From: JAFDZW01 sp035632315 | GTDB lineage: Bacteria; Bacteroidota; Ignavibacteria; Palsa-1295 | Direction: 5' to 3' | DNA: 31,274 bases | Assembly (NCBI GenBank): GCA_035632315.1 | Contig: DASQGZ010000023.1 | Span: 1-31,274, forward strand | Part shown: piece by piece, positions 9,187 through 16,268 of the stretch | Numbering within the stretch: the first letter of the stretch is position 1 | Layout of the letters: each line of letters begins with the position of its first letter | Position numbers and translations under genes: made by a program | Notes under the pieces: generated by a model | The model's input: the letters and a program-made list of their open reading frames with translations, nothing else | What the model was told of the DNA's origin: nothing | Databases searched by the model: none

Positions 9187-9479
9187 TGAAAGTCTTTTTT
9201 CTTTCGTCATTACTGATACAACTGCTCTTTACCGGTTGTTCGAAATCGGAGAAATTAACCGACGACGAGCAGCAATATGTTGCGCTTTCGATCGGATTAA
9301 TGAAAGCGAGATATACTACTACGGATTCGCTCACGCTACATTTTCGGCTCGATTCAGTCTTCCGTGTATTTCATTCCGATACTGCCGGCTTTCGAAAACA
9401 AACCGAACAATTCGTCAATGCACCTGGCCGCTCCGAACTTGTCTTTCGTGCGATCAACGATTCACTGCACGGGAATTAG
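9186..9479 (+). CDS. Small lipoprotein, possibly DUF4296-like
   Basis: This is a 97-residue protein with a short hydrophobic leader and a lipobox ending LFTGC, so Cys18 would be lipidated and the mature protein held at a membrane facing the periplasm. The rest is soluble and charged, with a D-S-L-T-L-H-F-R-L-D-S-V-F stretch and a predicted helical ending SELVFRAINDSL. The overall pattern (lipobox, helix, F-x-x-x-x-x-x-F, C-terminal helix with a final Leu) resembles the Bacteroidota DUF4296 lipoproteins, but this is pattern likeness only. The ATG overlaps the preceding stop by one base (TGATG), strong support that it is translated with the transsulfuration genes. Its 3' end overlaps the convergent recQ by 26 bases. 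Function is unknown. Confidence 0.68.
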   Translation: MKVFFLSSLLIQLLFTGCSKSEKLTDDEQQYVALSIGLMKARYTTTDSLTLHFRLDSVFRVFHSDTAGFRKQTEQFVNAPGRSELVFRAINDSLHGN

Positions 9480-11229
9480 CAGCGTCATTCGAGCAGACAT
9501 CACAGACGCCACATTTCCAAGAGCCTGTGCGTTCGCCAAAATACCGAAGAATGAAAGCCGAGCGGCATTCCCATCCCGAGGCGTACTCTCTCATCGTTTG
9601 TAATTTACTAAGGGAATGTTCTAATTTTTCTTCCATAGAAGCAAGTGGCAAATGAATTTCCTCCCAGCGCTTCATCGGCTGCGACACAGTGACGGCAACA
9701 ACCTCGGCATCGGATGCAAAAGAGGCATTGCGTTTTACCGTAAGCAGGTCTAACCCTTCGAGTAACCGAATTGCTTTTTGGACGGATGTTCGGTCGGCTT
9801 GCAATATCCTTGCAAGATTTTCATCAGTCGATAATACACCCTGTAACCCATCGTTCTTCGGAGCATTTAGAATGTATCTGAATAATTGTCCCTGCAGCGA
9901 GTTACGACTGCGCGAGAGATATTCTTCTGCGCGTGCTCTATCACGTGTTGGTTCAATATAGAGCTGGCCTGTGCCCGAGTCAACTTTCACAGATGAAATG
10001 ATCTCGAGTTCTTGTAAGAGATCAAGTATGCGCGTCACCGACGCACGCTCATCACCGAGTTTCGATGCGACCTGCGCGATCGAAAAAAACAGTGGCTCGG
10101 AGAATATTTTTCCCTGAGGCATTTGAGCGGACTGATAGATAAATTCATAGACGCTTCGAATATTCTCTTCGCTTGGATATTTTCGTCCGATCAAAAATTC
10201 TTGTGAGCGTTCGTCTCCCGGATTATAGAGCAATATCGCAAGTGCATCGTTACTGTCGCGGCCTGCCCTGCCTGCTTCCTGATAATACGCTTCGAGCGTC
10301 GCAGGAATATCGTAATGAACGACGGCGCGAACATCCGGTTTGTCAATACCCATCCCGAATGCGCTCGTTGCGACGATCACATTTGTTTTGCCCTCTAGAA
10401 AATCGGATTGAATTCGCGAGCGAAGATCCGTTTGCATTCCGCCGTGATACGGCTCGCTTACAAAGCCGAGCTGTTTGAGCATCAGTGAGATCTTTTCTGA
10501 TTTTGCTCTCGATGCCGTATAAATGATAGCGCTGCCGGAGATCGAATGTAATATATCAATGACACGAACATCTTTTTGAGCATCGCGAAGAACGGCGTAT
10601 CGAATGTTCGGACGCTCGAATCCGGTCACAATCTGTGTCGGCCGGTGAAGATGCAGCTCGCGAATAATATCTTCGCGAACATCAGGCGTTGCGGTTGCTG
10701 TTAGTGCAATAATTGGTGGACGACTACCGGAAAAATACTCGAAACACTCTGGAATTCTCCGGTAACTTCGGCGAAAGTCATGCCCCCATTCGCTGATGCA
10801 ATGCGCTTCGTCTATTGCAATAAACGATATGTTACATCGGGTAAGTAACTCGAGGAACGATCTGCTTTCCAGACGCTCAGGCGCAACGTAGAGCAGTTTG
10901 AGCGTATTTCGTTCAAGATCACCATATATTTTGCGGATTTGGTCGTATCCCAACGCACTGTTAATAGCTTCGGCGGCAATGCCGAGCGCATTCAGTTTAT
11001 CGACTTGATCTTTCATCAGGCTGATCAGCGGCGAAACGACAAGCGCCGTACCGTCAAGCATCACTGCCGGAAGTTGATAGCAGAGTGATTTCCCGCTGCC
11101 GGTCGGCATCACGACGAGCGTGTCATTTTTTGAAAGCAACGAATCGACCGCCTCTTGCTGGCGAGGACGAAATGTTTCTATGCCGAATATTGTACGAAGT
11201 GTCTCTACTAATCCCGCCGGCACAGGCAT
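9454..11229 (-). CDS. recQ: RecQ-family ATP-dependent DNA helicase
   Basis: RecQ is a 3'-5' SF2 helicase used in recombination and repair. In this 591-residue protein the Q-motif/entry is FGIETFRPRQQEAV, Walker A is TGSGKS (43-48), Walker B is DEAH (140-143) followed by the RecQ-specific aromatic loop CISEWGHDFRRSY, and motif VI is QEAGRAGRD (317-325). The region at about 350-540 holds predicted winged-helix-like sequence. The zinc ligands C555, C573, C576 and C579 sit at the very C-terminus (ILRYFGE...CGVCDVC), not directly after the helicase core as in Escherichia coli RecQ, and no HRDC domain follows. This layout is, to my knowledge, shared by short RecQ proteins of Bacteroidota. The start codon abuts the purM stop codon with no intervening base. 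Confidence 0.94.
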   Translation of the reverse strand: MPVPAGLVETLRTIFGIETFRPRQQEAVDSLLSKNDTLVVMPTGSGKSLCYQLPAVMLDGTALVVSPLISLMKDQVDKLNALGIAAEAINSALGYDQIRKIYGDLERNTLKLLYVAPERLESRSFLELLTRCNISFIAIDEAHCISEWGHDFRRSYRRIPECFEYFSGSRPPIIALTATATPDVREDIIRELHLHRPTQIVTGFERPNIRYAVLRDAQKDVRVIDILHSISGSAIIYTASRAKSEKISLMLKQLGFVSEPYHGGMQTDLRSRIQSDFLEGKTNVIVATSAFGMGIDKPDVRAVVHYDIPATLEAYYQEAGRAGRDSNDALAILLYNPGDERSQEFLIGRKYPSEENIRSVYEFIYQSAQMPQGKIFSEPLFFSIAQVASKLGDERASVTRILDLLQELEIISSVKVDSGTGQLYIEPTRDRARAEEYLSRSRNSLQGQLFRYILNAPKNDGLQGVLSTDENLARILQADRTSVQKAIRLLEGLDLLTVKRNASFASDAEVVAVTVSQPMKRWEEIHLPLASMEEKLEHSLSKLQTMREYASGWECRSAFILRYFGERTGSWKCGVCDVCSNDAANSRAVNR

Positions 11230-12267
11230 TTATGCTTTTACGACATTCCCCATCTCGATGGGTGATTCGTTCATTTCATTGAGGGCGGAAATAATAGCGC
11301 TTGCAGAATCGGATGACGCAATAATAACCAGACCAATGCCAAGATTAAATGCGCGGCGCATATCTTCTTCGGGGACGTTCCCTGAGCGTTGGATCAGATC
11401 GAATATGACAGGACGTTCCCATGCCGACCAATGAATATCCAGTTCGAGCCCATCCGTGAGTACGCGCGTTGTATTACCGACAATTCCTCCGCCGGTAATA
11501 TGGCTAAGAGCGTGAATATCTGTTTTCGGACGAAACTTTGTAAAGAGTTTTTGGATCGGATGTAAGTACGACCGATGAATTTTCAATAGTGCATCGGCGA
11601 TAGATTCGCCGCGAAGCTCTTTCGGTTTTGCATTAATGCCGAATGTTTCGATAAGCGCTTTGCGGGCAAGGCTGAAACCGTTCGTATGCAGCCCGGTGCT
11701 CGGCAAACCTATTAGGACATCACCCGCCTGCACATTCTCGCGTGAAAGGATCGCTTCGCGCTCGACAATACCGACGACCGTTCCGGCAAGATCGAAATCG
11801 TCGCCATGATACATCCCGGGCATCTCGGCAGTTTCGCCGCCGATGAGTGCACAATTATTTTCTTCGCACGCCTTGACAAAGCCGCCGATGATAGCGGTGC
11901 CGTTGTCAACATTTAATTTGCCGCTCGCAAAATAATCCAGAAAAAAGATCGGCTTTGCGCCGCAGACTAAAATATCGTTGACACAATGATTGACGAGATC
12001 CTGCCCGACCGTATCATATCGTTTCGCATCGATCGCAACTTTTATTTTCGTGCCGACGCCATCGGTGCTTGAGACAAGAACCGGATGCTTCATTCCTTCG
12101 AAGCGGGCATCGTAGAGTCCGCCAAACCCTCCTATATCGGTGAGTACATTTTTATCGAACGTCCGTCGGACGAGCGGCTTAATGCGGCGAACGACTTCTT
12201 CCCCGGCATCGATATTGACTCCGGCTCCGGCGTATGTCAGCGTTTCTTCTGCAATGTGTGGCGGCAT
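11230..12267 (-). CDS. purM: Phosphoribosylformylglycinamidine cyclo-ligase (AIR synthetase)
   Basis: PurM performs the ATP-dependent closure of formylglycinamidine ribonucleotide to aminoimidazole ribonucleotide in purine synthesis. The 345-residue length is normal. Diagnostic segments are TYAGAGVNIDAGEEVVRRIKPLV at the start, the VSSTDGVGTKIKVA ATP-binding block (about 65-78), HCVNDILVCGAKPIFFLDY, GGETAEMPGMY, and LIGLPSTGLHTNGFSLAR. Its ATG shares one base with the stop of the upstream lipoprotein gene (TAATG), and its own TAA is immediately followed by the recQ ATG. The three genes therefore look like one translationally coupled transcript, although their functions are unrelated. Confidence 0.97.
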   Translation of the reverse strand: MPPHIAEETLTYAGAGVNIDAGEEVVRRIKPLVRRTFDKNVLTDIGGFGGLYDARFEGMKHPVLVSSTDGVGTKIKVAIDAKRYDTVGQDLVNHCVNDILVCGAKPIFFLDYFASGKLNVDNGTAIIGGFVKACEENNCALIGGETAEMPGMYHGDDFDLAGTVVGIVEREAILSRENVQAGDVLIGLPSTGLHTNGFSLARKALIETFGINAKPKELRGESIADALLKIHRSYLHPIQKLFTKFRPKTDIHALSHITGGGIVGNTTRVLTDGLELDIHWSAWERPVIFDLIQRSGNVPEEDMRRAFNLGIGLVIIASSDSASAIISALNEMNESPIEMGNVVKA

Positions 12268-12794
12268 TATGGCAGTGGGTTTGCGGTCAGTGCTAACGTG
12301 AAGTTTGCAGTGAAATTTGTGAGTGTTGCAGGTGCTTTGTTGGCTTTGAATGCGATGATAAATGAATCGCGCGAGCTTTTCACATAGGCTGCAAAATCAT
12401 TATTTGATAAAACCGTTGCATCGACGGAACGACTGTAGGAGCCAAGCCACAGCAAGGGGAGCGAGTCTGTTTTTACTGAAATGATCATTGTATCGAAGCT
12501 CGAAACGGGATATGCGGCATTATCCGATGTAAACGCCAGCTTCGTCAGCTTTACTGCTTTCAGATATTTCAGCGCGGTATTATTTGCCGCGAGCGCACTA
12601 TCGAGCGAGAGCGGTATGCCGGGTGATGTCAGAAGCTGGCCGACCGGAGTCTGGGGCGGCACGGGAAACGAAAAACTCTTATTTAGATTAAATGTGAAAA
12701 AGTTGTCGATCCCAAGCGTCGAACAAGCGGCAAGAAATAAACAGGCTAATGTGGCAATGACAGGATATTTCGGTCGTATGTACATATTATTCAT
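12267..12794 (-). CDS. Unknown lipoprotein upstream of purM
   Basis: I do not recognise this 175-residue protein. It begins with a basic and hydrophobic leader and a clear lipobox (LAAC, Cys24), so it should be a lipid-anchored envelope protein. The mature part is rich in Ser, Thr, Ala and Asn with alternating hydrophobic residues (for example FDTMIISVKTDSLP and NFTANFTLALTANPLP), which suggests a beta-sandwich. The stop codon overlaps the purM ATG by one base. A second in-frame ATG at codon 4 is an alternative start. The 74-base gap to the divergent methyltransferase gene probably holds its promoter. Confidence 0.72.
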   Translation of the reverse strand: MNNMYIRPKYPVIATLACLFLAACSTLGIDNFFTFNLNKSFSFPVPPQTPVGQLLTSPGIPLSLDSALAANNTALKYLKAVKLTKLAFTSDNAAYPVSSFDTMIISVKTDSLPLLWLGSYSRSVDATVLSNNDFAAYVKSSRDSFIIAFKANKAPATLTNFTANFTLALTANPLP

Positions 12795-12818
12795 TTGTTA
12801 TGTAATGTAACGAGTTCA

Positions 12819-12838
12819 CATCGGATGCTGTTCCGATG
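12819..12838. promoter_or_regulatory. Perfect inverted repeat in a divergent promoter gap
   Basis: CATCGGA (12819-12825) and TCCGATG (12832-12838) form a perfect 7-base inverted repeat around a six-base centre, in the 74-base gap between the divergent lipoprotein and methyltransferase genes. There is no T-tract, so it is not an obvious terminator. It could be an operator or a leader hairpin. A second imperfect repeat, GTTATGTAATGTAAC, lies just to its left. Confidence 0.35.
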
Positions 12839-12868
12839 AATACTCACTGAACATTACTTACAATATCT

Positions 12869-14062
12869 ATGCCGAACGAAGTGCCAGCATACCCCGAAAT
12901 CGTCGTAAAAAAACATCACGAGCGAAGATTGTTGAAAGGCCACCTGTGGGCGTTCAGTAATGAGCTTATTGAAGTCAGAAATGACCTCGACGCCGGCACT
13001 ATCGTCCGCATAGTCCGTGAATTTGACAGCAAGCCGTTTGCACTTGCATTCTATCACCCTCATTCTCTCATCAGCGCGAGAATAATATCACGTGATGTCC
13101 GGGCAACCATAGATAAAGAATTTCTGAAAGCTCGAATTGCCGAAGCTGCTGCCAGACGAGATTTTCTTCTGCGTGAGCGTACTGCCGTCCGCCTCGTTCA
13201 TAGCGAAAGCGACCTGCTCCCCGGGCTTGTCATCGAAAAATATAATGACATCTACACGTTTCAGATCGTCTCTGCTGCAATGGAGAAATTCAAACCGGAA
13301 ATTATAGAATCTATAAAAGAACTGTTTAATCCAAAAAGTATCATAGAAAAAAATTCATCCCATCTTCGCACGCTCGAAGGCTTGCCTGAGATCGAGCAAG
13401 TCGTTTTCGGCGATGAAACTTCTACACAGATCAGTGACAGAGCCGGGACGAAATTCGACGTGTCGCTTGTCGCGGGACAAAAGACAGGATTTTATCTCGA
13501 TCAAATGGATAACCGGACTGCTATCTGCCGATATATTACACCTGAATCTTCCGTGCTCGATCTGTTTACCAATGCCGGCGGTTTCGCACTTAACGCCGCC
13601 ATTGCAGGGGCGAAAGAAGTTACGGCAGTTGATTCATCCGACTCGACGCTTACATCACTTAAACAAAATATATCACTAAATCCGAACAGAGCGGCGTGGA
13701 CCATTGAGAAAGCGGATTGCTTTGAGTATGTAAAGTCCGTTGAAAAAACATTTGATCTCATCATTCTTGATCCACCGTCGCTTGCGAAATCAAAAAAACA
13801 TTTGAAGAATGCGGCAAAAGCATATCTCGATCTTCATCGAGACGCGATCAAAAAGCTACATGCGGGAGGCATACTTGCAACGGCTACATGCTCGCACCAT
13901 TTCAGCCGCGAAGCTCTGCACGAAGTGATCCGCGATGCAGCATCCGATTGCCGCAGAACTGCCGTCATCCTCGAAAAACATGGCGCCGCCGCGGATCACC
14001 CCATCCATTCAATGATGCCCGAGACTGAGTATCTGCGGTTTGCGATCGTAAGAGTGTATTAA
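12869..14062 (+). CDS. rlmI: RlmI/RlmK-type 23S rRNA (cytosine-C5) methyltransferase
   Basis: This 397-residue class I SAM-dependent methyltransferase has the RlmI architecture: an N-terminal PUA-like RNA-binding region (about 1-75, including RRLLKGHLWAFSNEL), the central RTAVRLVHSESDLLPGLVIEKYND hinge, then a Rossmann methyltransferase domain. Visible sites are TGFYLDQMDNR (206-216), the SAM loop DLFTNAGGFALNAA (231-244), the motif IV DPPS (301-304) and the catalytic cysteine C341 in ATCSHH. The best-known member methylates C1962 of 23S rRNA, but the exact base here is inferred from family only. The gene is monocistronic by layout: divergent from the lipoprotein-purM-recQ set and followed by an 89-base gap. 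Confidence 0.88.
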   Translation: MPNEVPAYPEIVVKKHHERRLLKGHLWAFSNELIEVRNDLDAGTIVRIVREFDSKPFALAFYHPHSLISARIISRDVRATIDKEFLKARIAEAAARRDFLLRERTAVRLVHSESDLLPGLVIEKYNDIYTFQIVSAAMEKFKPEIIESIKELFNPKSIIEKNSSHLRTLEGLPEIEQVVFGDETSTQISDRAGTKFDVSLVAGQKTGFYLDQMDNRTAICRYITPESSVLDLFTNAGGFALNAAIAGAKEVTAVDSSDSTLTSLKQNISLNPNRAAWTIEKADCFEYVKSVEKTFDLIILDPPSLAKSKKHLKNAAKAYLDLHRDAIKKLHAGGILATATCSHHFSREALHEVIRDAASDCRRTAVILEKHGAAADHPIHSMMPETEYLRFAIVRVY

Positions 14063-14151
14063 GGCATTCTGAAACATTGGGTAGTATTTTGTGTCTTATT
14101 AGTAGAGGCTGAAATTGTAACTTTCCCCCGACCTTGTTCGTTAATAAAATT

Positions 14152-14850
14152 ATGAGGCGTTTTGCAGCATATTTGGTCTTGCTTACAGCGACACTATGTG
14201 CCGCCAACTCTGTATTTGCCCAGCTCCCTGCCGGCGGCTCACCCAAGCCTGTCCCCGTGAAAGACACTGCGGTGATCTTTACCCCGAGCCATCCGCTCAT
14301 TGATGATAACTCTATTCAATCAACCGCGTTAATGAACTCGTGGGGGTTCGACGGCTTTTTTAATGATTTTGGCTGGGGACTCGGATTTTATTATCGCCGG
14401 ATCTTTTCCGATGCCATCAGTGGAGTTGTATCGCTCGACCTTGGTTCGGCAAAAGGCCCGAAAGAGTTTGGTTTCTACAATGAAATAAAAGTTAACCGGA
14501 TCTATGTGATTCCCGTAACCGCCTCGCTGCAGTACCGCGTCCTGCAAAATATACTCGGCGCGGGACTTCGTCCGTATCTGACGGTCGGTGCAGGACCAGT
14601 CGTTGTGGCAACGACAGACGGACAGCGCGATTTCTTCGCCGCGCTCGGCAGCCCGCAATTTCATTTGACGTATGGTATTGATTTTGGACTGGGTGCATAT
14701 TTCGGGCTTGACCCGAAATCAACGTTTGGCGCCAGCCTGAAGTATTACTTCATCCCCTACCCATCGCCCGGCGTCGAAAGCACGCTCGGAACATTCGTCA
14801 ACGATTTCAGCGCCCTCTCGCTCAACGTCAGCTACGGATTTAATTTTTAG
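14152..14850 (+). CDS. Outer-membrane beta-barrel protein of unknown role
   Basis: This 232-residue protein has a signal peptide (RRFAAYLVLLTATLCAANSVFAQ, cleavage after AQ). A Pro-rich spacer follows, then repeated amphipathic strands rich in Tyr, Phe and Gly (GLGFYYRRIF, YVIPVTASLQYRVL, LRPYLTVGAGPVVVA, HLTYGIDFGLGAYFGL, FGASLKYYFIPY). It ends with aromatic residues in SLNVSYGFNF, the typical C-terminal Phe signal for BamA-dependent barrel insertion. About eight strands are likely. ATG 14152 is preferred over a TTG 18 bases upstream because it starts the signal peptide cleanly. The specific function is unknown; porin-like or adhesin-type small barrels (OmpW/OmpX-like) would look similar. 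Confidence 0.78.
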   Translation: MRRFAAYLVLLTATLCAANSVFAQLPAGGSPKPVPVKDTAVIFTPSHPLIDDNSIQSTALMNSWGFDGFFNDFGWGLGFYYRRIFSDAISGVVSLDLGSAKGPKEFGFYNEIKVNRIYVIPVTASLQYRVLQNILGAGLRPYLTVGAGPVVVATTDGQRDFFAALGSPQFHLTYGIDFGLGAYFGLDPKSTFGASLKYYFIPYPSPGVESTLGTFVNDFSALSLNVSYGFNF

Positions 14851-15025
14851 CTTAAAAAAAGCCCTCCATTTGAAAGCCTGTCCCGAAGAATTGAGGGAAG
14901 AGGTTGGAGTGTGAGTATGACGTTGAACAAATACCAGAGGTAGATAATGGAATTTTCCCATTGAGGAGGCAGTTGATTATTCTTCCGTCAAAAAGATTGC
15001 GCATAGTGTATTATTAATTTACCTT

Positions 15026-15226
15026 ATGGCAAATAAAGTACTAACCAATAGACAAAAATTTTCACTGTGGTTTCTTTTCACAATGATCGTGGTAGGAGGG
15101 TTATTGAGTATGCACTTCACAAACGATTTCATTAATCTTGGAATAATGATAATAGGTTTTTACTCTATTGCACAAACGGTCAAATTCCTTTATTTATATT
15201 ACTTTGCCAAGGATAGGTCCCAGTGA
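15026..15226 (+). CDS. Small two-helix membrane protein (66 residues)
   Basis: The ATG opens MANKVLTNRQKFSLWFL, followed by two hydrophobic segments (about residues 13-30 and 37-57) joined by a short polar turn, and a basic tail YYFAKDRSQ. This is a plausible small integral membrane protein with both ends cytoplasmic. The coding stretch and its flanks are distinctly more AT-rich than the neighbouring genes, and codon choice (many ATT, TTT and ATA-type codons) differs from nearby genes, which hints at recent acquisition or weak constraint. A shared terminator follows 55 bases later. I do not recognise the family, and translation is not proven. Confidence 0.5.
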   Translation: MANKVLTNRQKFSLWFLFTMIVVGGLLSMHFTNDFINLGIMIIGFYSIAQTVKFLYLYYFAKDRSQ

Positions 15227-15280
15227 GATAAATAGAAATAAACTTCTCTTCTGACCAATAATTTTCTAAAATTTTAAAAG

Positions 15281-15315
15281 AAAAAAGGGAGCCGTATCCT
15301 GCTCCCTTTTTTTGT
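15281..15315. terminator. Bidirectional intrinsic terminator
   Basis: A 12-base-pair stem, AAAAAAGGGAGC at 15281-15292 and GCTCCCTTTTTT at 15301-15312, has the loop CGTATCCT and is flanked by an A-run on one side and a T-run on the other. It therefore works in both directions and lies between the convergent small membrane protein gene and the short T9SS protein gene. Confidence 0.9.
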
Positions 15316-15334
15316 TCATCCATTGCGAAGAAGA

Positions 15335-15949
15335 TCAGTGCCTTACAACCACTTCTTCGTTCTTGACGATATTTCCGTCCGATGAGACGACGATATTATA
15401 ACGCCCGCTGGCGAGATTTCGCGCATCGAGCACTAATTTATCTCCCGTGGGGGCGATCACACCGACGACCCGTCCGCCGACCTCATTAAAGAGATCGACC
15501 TGCACATTCGGATACAGCCTGACGTCAAGGTTCATTGTGCAGAAATCCTTGACCGGATTCGGATAAACGGGCTGTTCGCGAGAGGGCTGATTCTGCTGAA
15601 CGCCATTCTGTTCAAACGGCGCCGTCATCGTTACGGCAAACGACGACGTAGTTCCATGTGTATCCCGATACCAAACCTCGGTCGAGCGCGTGACGCCGTC
15701 GCGGGGCTTGATGGAAACTCTAAAATCGATGGTACCTGAAGGGCTGATAGATATTGGGAGAGATGCAAGCGGTTCGACCGAAAAATAATCGGGATCCGCC
15801 ACCCAGACCGAGTTCAGCGTCAGCGCCTTCCCGATCGGGTTCGTAATAGAGACAAATTTTGCACTTTCCTGCGCCCGTGCTGTGAGAACACCGGCGGCAA
15901 GCAACACAACTGCAAAGAAGCTCAGCTTCAACAAACTCATTCGCACCAT
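15335..15949 (-). CDS. Short secreted protein: ASH-like domain plus T9SS sorting domain
   Basis: This protein of about 204 residues has a signal peptide (SLLKLSFFAVVLLAAGVLTARAQ, cleavage before ES). Next comes one small beta domain of about 85 residues (FVSITNPIGKALTLNSVWV...FSVEPLASLPISISPSGTIDFRVSIKPRDG). Its layout of N-x-G/L-L...F.V....I.P.G...V...P resembles ASH/choice-of-anchor-D immunoglobulin-like domains. After a Gln/Asn linker, a T9SS sorting domain (PVYPNPVKDFCTMNL ... VDLFNEVGGRV ... LASGRYNIVV) fills the last 75 residues. The frame extends to a TTG at 15964; ATG 15949 or 15940 both precede the signal peptide. It is unusually short for a T9SS cargo. The gene is divergent from lexA across a 319-base control region. 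Confidence 0.8.
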   Translation of the reverse strand: MVRMSLLKLSFFAVVLLAAGVLTARAQESAKFVSITNPIGKALTLNSVWVADPDYFSVEPLASLPISISPSGTIDFRVSIKPRDGVTRSTEVWYRDTHGTTSSFAVTMTAPFEQNGVQQNQPSREQPVYPNPVKDFCTMNLDVRLYPNVQVDLFNEVGGRVVGVIAPTGDKLVLDARNLASGRYNIVVSSDGNIVKNEEVVVRH

Positions 15950-16134
15950 CGTGACGTGGTACAATCCCTTCTAGTTACGCAAATTCGATGCAAAATGGAC
16001 GAGGGGGCAACCCGTCATTTATATTTAGAAATACAATAATACGAAATAATTATGCAAAATCCTAACTTGGGGAAAAGTGGGGAAATTCATAATTCTCAAG
16101 GGGTTAGCCCCTCTTAGGGATATGCCTTACTTAG

Positions 16135-16150
16135 GTGCCTAGACGAGCAG
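16135..16150. promoter_or_regulatory. Upstream LexA-operator-like element
   Basis: GTGC at 16135-16138 and GCAG at 16147-16150 are separated by eight bases ending in ACGA, matching the layout and spacer ending of the element over the lexA promoter except for the last base. It lies 94 bases upstream of that element. Its role is inferred by likeness only. Confidence 0.35.
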
Positions 16151-16175
16151 GTGAAAATAATTTTAAATTTAATAT

Positions 16176-16190
16176 TACGGGCACCTATTT
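16176..16190. promoter_or_regulatory. Half-site repeat upstream of lexA -35
   Basis: The 15-base word TACGGGCACCTATTT differs at one base from TACGAGCACCTATTT at 16236-16250. The two copies are offset by exactly 60 bases. This copy ends five bases before the proposed -35 box and lacks the left GTGC arm, so it would be a half-site. Confidence 0.4.
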
Positions 16191-16194
16191 TTGT

Positions 16195-16223
16195 TTGGAT
16201 TCGCCGTATAGATTGCTTATATT
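16195..16223 (+). promoter_or_regulatory. lexA promoter
   Basis: TTGGAT at 16195-16200 and TATATT at 16218-16223 are separated by 17 bases, a good sigma70-type arrangement. Transcription would start near 16229-16231, about 38-40 bases before the lexA ATG. Confidence 0.6.
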
Positions 16224-16228
16224 GGTAT

Positions 16229-16244
16229 GTGCATTTACGAGCAC
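16229..16244. promoter_or_regulatory. Operator-like inverted repeat at the lexA start site
   Basis: GTGC at 16229-16232 and GCAC at 16241-16244 flank eight bases (ATTTACGA). The element starts six bases after the -10 box, over the expected transcription start, where a repressor would block initiation. LexA commonly represses its own gene, so this is a candidate LexA box of this lineage. It does not match the Escherichia coli CTGT-N8-ACAG or Bacillus GAAC-N4-GTTC words. Confidence 0.5.
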
Positions 16245-16268
16245 CTATTTCAAGAAAGGATCATAATT

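Larger units (their letters stand above)
15950..16268. promoter_or_regulatory. 319-base control region between the short T9SS gene and lexA
   Basis: No gene fits this stretch. It is AT-rich at 16018-16060. It contains a direct repeat of TGGGGAAA at 16068-16075 and 16078-16085, a period of exactly ten bases. It also contains a GC-rich hairpin AGGGG-TTAG-CCCCT at 16099-16112, and the lexA promoter and operator-like sites listed separately. The AT-rich left part probably holds the promoter of the minus-strand gene, but I could not assign its boxes. Confidence 0.6.

Noticed and set aside
9454..9479. 26-base overlap of convergent lipoprotein and recQ genes as a sign of a mis-called end
   Set aside because: Both stops are clear and both proteins are supported; short convergent overlaps are common in compact genomes.
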